DNA from: JAHEJA01 sp965657215
GTDB lineage: Bacteria > Pseudomonadota > Alphaproteobacteria > Rhodobacterales > Rhodobacteraceae
NCBI GenBank assembly: GCA_965657215.1
Contig: CBFHNR010000009.1
Coordinates: 1 to 64,000, forward strand
Reading direction: 5' to 3'
DNA length: 64,000 nt
The notes under the pieces were generated by a model. It did not search any database, was not told the origin of the DNA, and was given only the letters and a program-made list of their open reading frames with translations. Shown piece by piece: positions 61,186 to 64,000 of this stretch; the first letter of the stretch is position 1; each line of letters starts with the position of its first letter. The position numbers and the translations under genes were made by a program.

Positions 61186-62330
61186 TGACGCAAATCGATT
61201 TAAACGACCCACTCACTTTGATCCTGATTGGTGCGGGCGTTGTCATTTTCCTTATGCTGTTTTTGACATTACGTTCTGCATCACGCTCTGCCAAAATGGC
61301 AATTCCTCTGTCCCATCAAATGAACGCATTGGGTCAACGGGTTCAAGCCCTTGGCGATGGTCAAGAACGCTTGGCAGGTGGCCTTCACCATGTTTCCGAA
61401 GCCCAAGCTGTTCAGCAATCAAGTATGCTTGAGCTATTGGAAAAGCGGCTTGCCAATGTTCAAAACCAAATGAATGAAAACCTCCATGGTTCAGCGCGGC
61501 GTACATCGCAATCCTTGGGCGAATTGCAACAGCGTCTGGTCGCGATCGACAAAGCGCAAGCTAATATTACGAAACTCTCAGGGGATGTTCTGAGCCTTCA
61601 GGACATCTTGTCCAACAAACAAACACGCGGTGCGTTTGGTGAAATTCAGCTGAATGATATTGTGACCAAAGCCTTGCCAAGCGACAGCTACACAATGCAA
61701 GCGACCCTCTCAAATGGGCGTCGTGCGGATTGCCTTATCCACTTGCCCAATCCCCCAGGTCCGATTGTGATTGATAGCAAATTCCCTCTGGAAGCCTACG
61801 AAGCCATTCGTAACGCAACAACGGATTGGGAACTTAACGAGGCCGCAAAGTTTTTCCGCCAATCCGTGAGGAAACATATCAAAGACATCTCGGAAAAATA
61901 TATCCTTGATGGGGAAACTGCGGACGGTGCTTTGTTGTTTTTACCGTCTGAAGCGGTTTACGCAGAGCTTCACGCGAATTTTGCAGAAGTGGTGCGCGAT
62001 GGGTTCGCCGCACGGGTTTGGATCGTGTCACCAACCACATGTATGGCAACCCTCAACACAATGCGCGCAATTTTAAAGGATGCCCGCATGCGCGAACAAG
62101 CGGGCGCAATTCGTCGTGAGTTGGGCCTATTGTTCCAAGATGTGGATCGTCTTGGAACACGGGTGGAAAACCTAGACCGTCACTTTAATCAGGCGTCAAA
62201 AGACATTTCAGAAATCAAAATTTCTGCTGACAAAGCGGGTCGTCGCGCACGACGATTGGATAATTTCGATTTCGAAGAGCTGGCTCCAGACCCCGAAGAC
62301 ACCGTTGTTCCCTTAAAAGGGCAACCCTAA
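61185..62330 (+). CDS. rmuC: DNA recombination protein RmuC
   Basis: A 381-residue protein: N-terminal membrane helix (about 12-30), a coiled coil (about 45-145), then the RmuC nuclease-like domain with GAFGEIQLNDIV, LIHLPNPPGPIVIDSKFPLEAY and a basic tail. In E. coli rmuC mutants show more inversions at repeats. The TAATG overlap links it to mutL. Confidence 0.92.
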   Translation: MTQIDLNDPLTLILIGAGVVIFLMLFLTLRSASRSAKMAIPLSHQMNALGQRVQALGDGQERLAGGLHHVSEAQAVQQSSMLELLEKRLANVQNQMNENLHGSARRTSQSLGELQQRLVAIDKAQANITKLSGDVLSLQDILSNKQTRGAFGEIQLNDIVTKALPSDSYTMQATLSNGRRADCLIHLPNPPGPIVIDSKFPLEAYEAIRNATTDWELNEAAKFFRQSVRKHIKDISEKYILDGETADGALLFLPSEAVYAELHANFAEVVRDGFAARVWIVSPTTCMATLNTMRAILKDARMREQAGAIRRELGLLFQDVDRLGTRVENLDRHFNQASKDISEIKISADKAGRRARRLDNFDFEELAPDPEDTVVPLKGQP

Positions 62331-62417
62331 TAAGAATAGTTAAACGCCGCTTCACCTTGGAAAAAACAGTCTCTATAAAAGGCTAACTGACCCAGTATTA
62401 GTTTGGATAAAAAAAAC

Positions 62418-63227
62418 ATGGCTCATATTATCGTAGTCGGAAACGAAAAAGGTGGCGCAGGGAAATCAACCGTCACGATGCATGTCGCCACTGCCTTGTC
62501 TCGGATGGGCAAAAGAGTGAGCGCATTGGATTTGGATTTGCGCCAGCAAACCTTTGGCCGGTATTGTTTGAACCGGTTGGAGTTCATGGCGGCAGAGGGT
62601 CTGAACCTCCCGAGCCCAACATTCTTTGAGCTTCCCAAGGTGGATCAAGCCAGTGTGCCAGCAGGGGAAAACATCTATGATCACAGGCTATCCGCCGCGA
62701 TCACCGCGATGGAACCACAATCCGATTATATCATGATTGATTGCCCAGGCTCGCACACCCGTTTGAGCCAAGTGGCGCATTCCTTGGCCGATACCTTGAT
62801 TACGCCTCTCAACGACAGCTTTGTGGATTTTGATCTCTTGGCCCATATCAGCGCCGATGGGGACAAGATCGAAGGGCCATCCGTCTATTCAGAAATGGTT
62901 TGGCATGCGCGCCAGCTTCGCGCCCAAGCGGGGCTAAAGCCAATTGATTGGATCGTTATGCGCAATCGTATGGGGGCGCAACAAATGGTCAACAAGCAAA
63001 AGATGGAACGCGCGTTGAACATGCTCTCAGAGCGCATTGGGTTCCGCATTGCGCCGGGCTTTAATGAGCGGGTCATTTTTCGGGAATTATTCCCACGCGG
63101 CCTGACCCTTTTGGACCTCAAGGAAATTGGCGTAAAACAGTTGAACATTTCCAATGTCGCAGCGCGTCAGGAATTGCGAGACTTGATCAAATCACTTGAG
63201 CTTGATGGCATAACGCCGAATTTCTAA
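62418..63227 (+). CDS. mipZ: Cell-division positioning ATPase MipZ
   Basis: A 269-residue ParA/MinD-type ATPase, closest to MipZ, which binds ParB near the poles and inhibits FtsZ assembly there to place the septum. The deviant Walker A KGGAGKST (11-18), the DLDLRQQTFGRY motif (about 38-50) and the MIDCPGSHTRLS Walker B region are MipZ-like. The ATG at 62418 is used; a TTG five codons upstream is open. Followed by a bidirectional terminator. Confidence 0.92.
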   Translation: MAHIIVVGNEKGGAGKSTVTMHVATALSRMGKRVSALDLDLRQQTFGRYCLNRLEFMAAEGLNLPSPTFFELPKVDQASVPAGENIYDHRLSAAITAMEPQSDYIMIDCPGSHTRLSQVAHSLADTLITPLNDSFVDFDLLAHISADGDKIEGPSVYSEMVWHARQLRAQAGLKPIDWIVMRNRMGAQQMVNKQKMERALNMLSERIGFRIAPGFNERVIFRELFPRGLTLLDLKEIGVKQLNISNVAARQELRDLIKSLELDGITPNF

Positions 63228-63236
63228 CGCAACAAA

Positions 63237-63261
63237 AAAGGCGCCCGATTGTGGCGCCTTT
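63237..63261. terminator. Bidirectional terminator between mipZ and the complex I subunit
   Basis: AAAGGCGCC-cgattgt-GGCGCCTTT, a perfect 9-bp stem with an A-run on one side and T-rich sequence on the other, placed between converging genes. Confidence 0.85.
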
Positions 63262-63283
63262 GCTTTATCCAAACTGATTTGAA

Positions 63284-63595
63284 TTAATGGGTCCAAGCGC
63301 CACGGCGATTGGTCGCAAAGTTTTCGCCATATCCGCCGGGGCGAATATTTAGCTTGCGGGATTTAGGATCAAACACATCAGCCTCGATCCCTTTTTCCGC
63401 AGCATAGGCAAGAGCGGCTTCTTTGCTCTCAAAGGAAAGTTTAACCTGGGATTGTGTGTCATCCGAAGACGTCCAACCCATTAGCGGATCAACCTCACGC
63501 GCAGAGGCAGGCGTAAATTCCAAGATCCAACCGCGTGTTTTTGCGGTACCAGAGGACATTGCTGTTTTTGCGGGCTTGTAGATGCGTGCAGGCAT
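63284..63595 (-). CDS. NDUFS4-type accessory subunit of respiratory complex I
   Basis: A 103-residue protein of the ETC complex I conserved-region family (mitochondrial NDUFS4 / 18-kDa subunit). Conserved parts are ARIYKPAKTAMSSG, the WILEFTP strand, DPLMGWTSSDDTQSQVKLSF and ENFATNRRGAWTH at the C-terminus. This accessory subunit is shared by alphaproteobacteria and mitochondria. GGAG lies eight bases before the ATG at 63595. The nuo operon is not in the window. Confidence 0.92.
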   Translation of the reverse strand: MPARIYKPAKTAMSSGTAKTRGWILEFTPASAREVDPLMGWTSSDDTQSQVKLSFESKEAALAYAAEKGIEADVFDPKSRKLNIRPGGYGENFATNRRGAWTH

Positions 63596-63802
63596 TTCAG
63601 GGACTCCTAATTTACGCGAGTTATGGGGAATTTCACGCCTCAAAACAAGTCCCCCTTCCTGATTTATAGACCAAAGGATTTATTTTTGCGCAAAATATTT
63701 AGCAATTTTGATGGCCGATGCAGGGGTCACATCAAACTTCCGGCGTTTGTCCCTTGGAAGACACCCGAATGTCCCCTAGATTACACGACGAAGGAGACTT
63801 TC

Positions 63803-64000
63803 ATGACTCAAGAGCTAGGCCATGCCACAGGCGACGTGCGCGCCCGTCCAAAACTAGAGGGCGGTCGAAAATTGGTGTTGGCGTCTGAATTCTCTCCTGC
63901 AGGGGATCAACCCACAGCGATTGCTGAATTGACAGAAGGCATCAATAGCGGGGATCGTGATCAAGTTTTGCTTGGGGCGACGGGGACTGGTAAAACCTAT
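63803..64000 (+). CDS. uvrB: Excinuclease ABC subunit B, N-terminal fragment (cut by window edge)
   Basis: AAGGAG precedes the ATG, and 66 codons remain open to the end of the window. The sequence contains ASEFSPAGDQPTAIAEL and the Walker A GATGTGKTY, which are nearly invariant in UvrB, the damage-verifying helicase-like subunit of nucleotide excision repair. The 207-base upstream gap shows no GTTC-N7-GTTC SOS box. Confidence 0.93.
   Translation, partial: MTQELGHATGDVRARPKLEGGRKLVLASEFSPAGDQPTAIAELTEGINSGDRDQVLLGATGTGKTY

Noticed and set aside
63650..63802. SOS box upstream of uvrB
   Set aside because: No GTTC-N7-GTTC or its reverse is present in the gap; TGTCCC repeats there do not fit LexA.
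1..64000. tRNA, rRNA, CRISPR, insertion sequence or prophage
   Set aside because: I scanned the gaps for cloverleaf ends, regularly spaced repeats, transposase or integrase motifs and terminal inverted repeats, and found none.

Overview
This 64 kb window reads as chromosomal core DNA of a marine-type Rhodobacterales (Roseobacter-like) alphaproteobacterium of moderate GC. Supporting signs are the proteins (MipZ, DUF1674/SDHAF4, DUF3035, DUF2125, DUF1523, an NDUFS4-type complex I subunit, TIGR03862 flavoprotein, FAD/GcvT fusion oxidoreductase), the GTTC-N7-GTTC type SOS box, and an Irr-type iron control element. I found 64 protein genes, two of them cut by the window ends. I saw no rRNA, tRNA, CRISPR array, insertion sequence or prophage. 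Genes are densely packed, with many 1-8 bp overlaps and no gene-free stretch above 300 bp.

Layout. 1-4.3 kb: formaldehyde detoxification (start of S-formylglutathione hydrolase at the left edge, class III alcohol dehydrogenase at 3161-4273), interrupted by a fatty acid desaturase, an AEC permease and a ferritin-like/VIT iron exporter (MbfA) under an Irr-type palindrome. 4.4-7.5 kb: cytochrome c'/c556, an SOS-controlled imuB and ureidoglycine aminohydrolase. 7.6-18.1 kb, mostly minus strand: def, a degenerate def paralogue, fmt, then rsmB, heparinase-like, purH, lspA, a DUF3035 lipoprotein and an active/inactive M16 peptidase pair; a 58-residue SDHAF4-like gene sits on the other strand. 18.1-29 kb: PLP lyase, glutathionyl-hydroquinone reductase, atypical receiver protein, lytic transglycosylase, smc and small regulators. 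29.2-33.9 kb: creatinase, kynurenine-formamidase-like hydrolase, succinate-semialdehyde dehydrogenase and an EamA exporter.

33.9-41.7 kb: truB, DUF1643, DUF5665, an RTX protein, rpsO and pnp. A globin gene and a soluble PilJ/chemoreceptor-like gene lie between rpsO and pnp; I regard this pair as the most interesting candidate system in the window. 41.9-46 kb: aldehyde dehydrogenase converging on a dimethylglycine/sarcosine-dehydrogenase-like flavoprotein. 46.2-52.7 kb: the cell-shape operon mreB-mreC-mreD-mrdA-rodA, with ghrA translationally coupled behind it. 52.8-64 kb: DUF2125 protein, SDR and crotonase pair, HNH protein, MscS channel, TIGR03862 flavoprotein, GST, mutL-rmuC, mipZ, complex I subunit and the start of uvrB.

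Themes. Several genes serve one-carbon and methylated-amine metabolism (formaldehyde oxidation, creatinase, dimethylglycine-type oxidase). Others serve envelope growth (mre/mrd/rod, lytic transglycosylase, lspA) and genome upkeep (smc, mipZ, mutL, rmuC, imuB, uvrB). Three copies of a short 3'-end module directly follow minus-strand stop codons in the first 7 kb and look like a family of repeated terminators.
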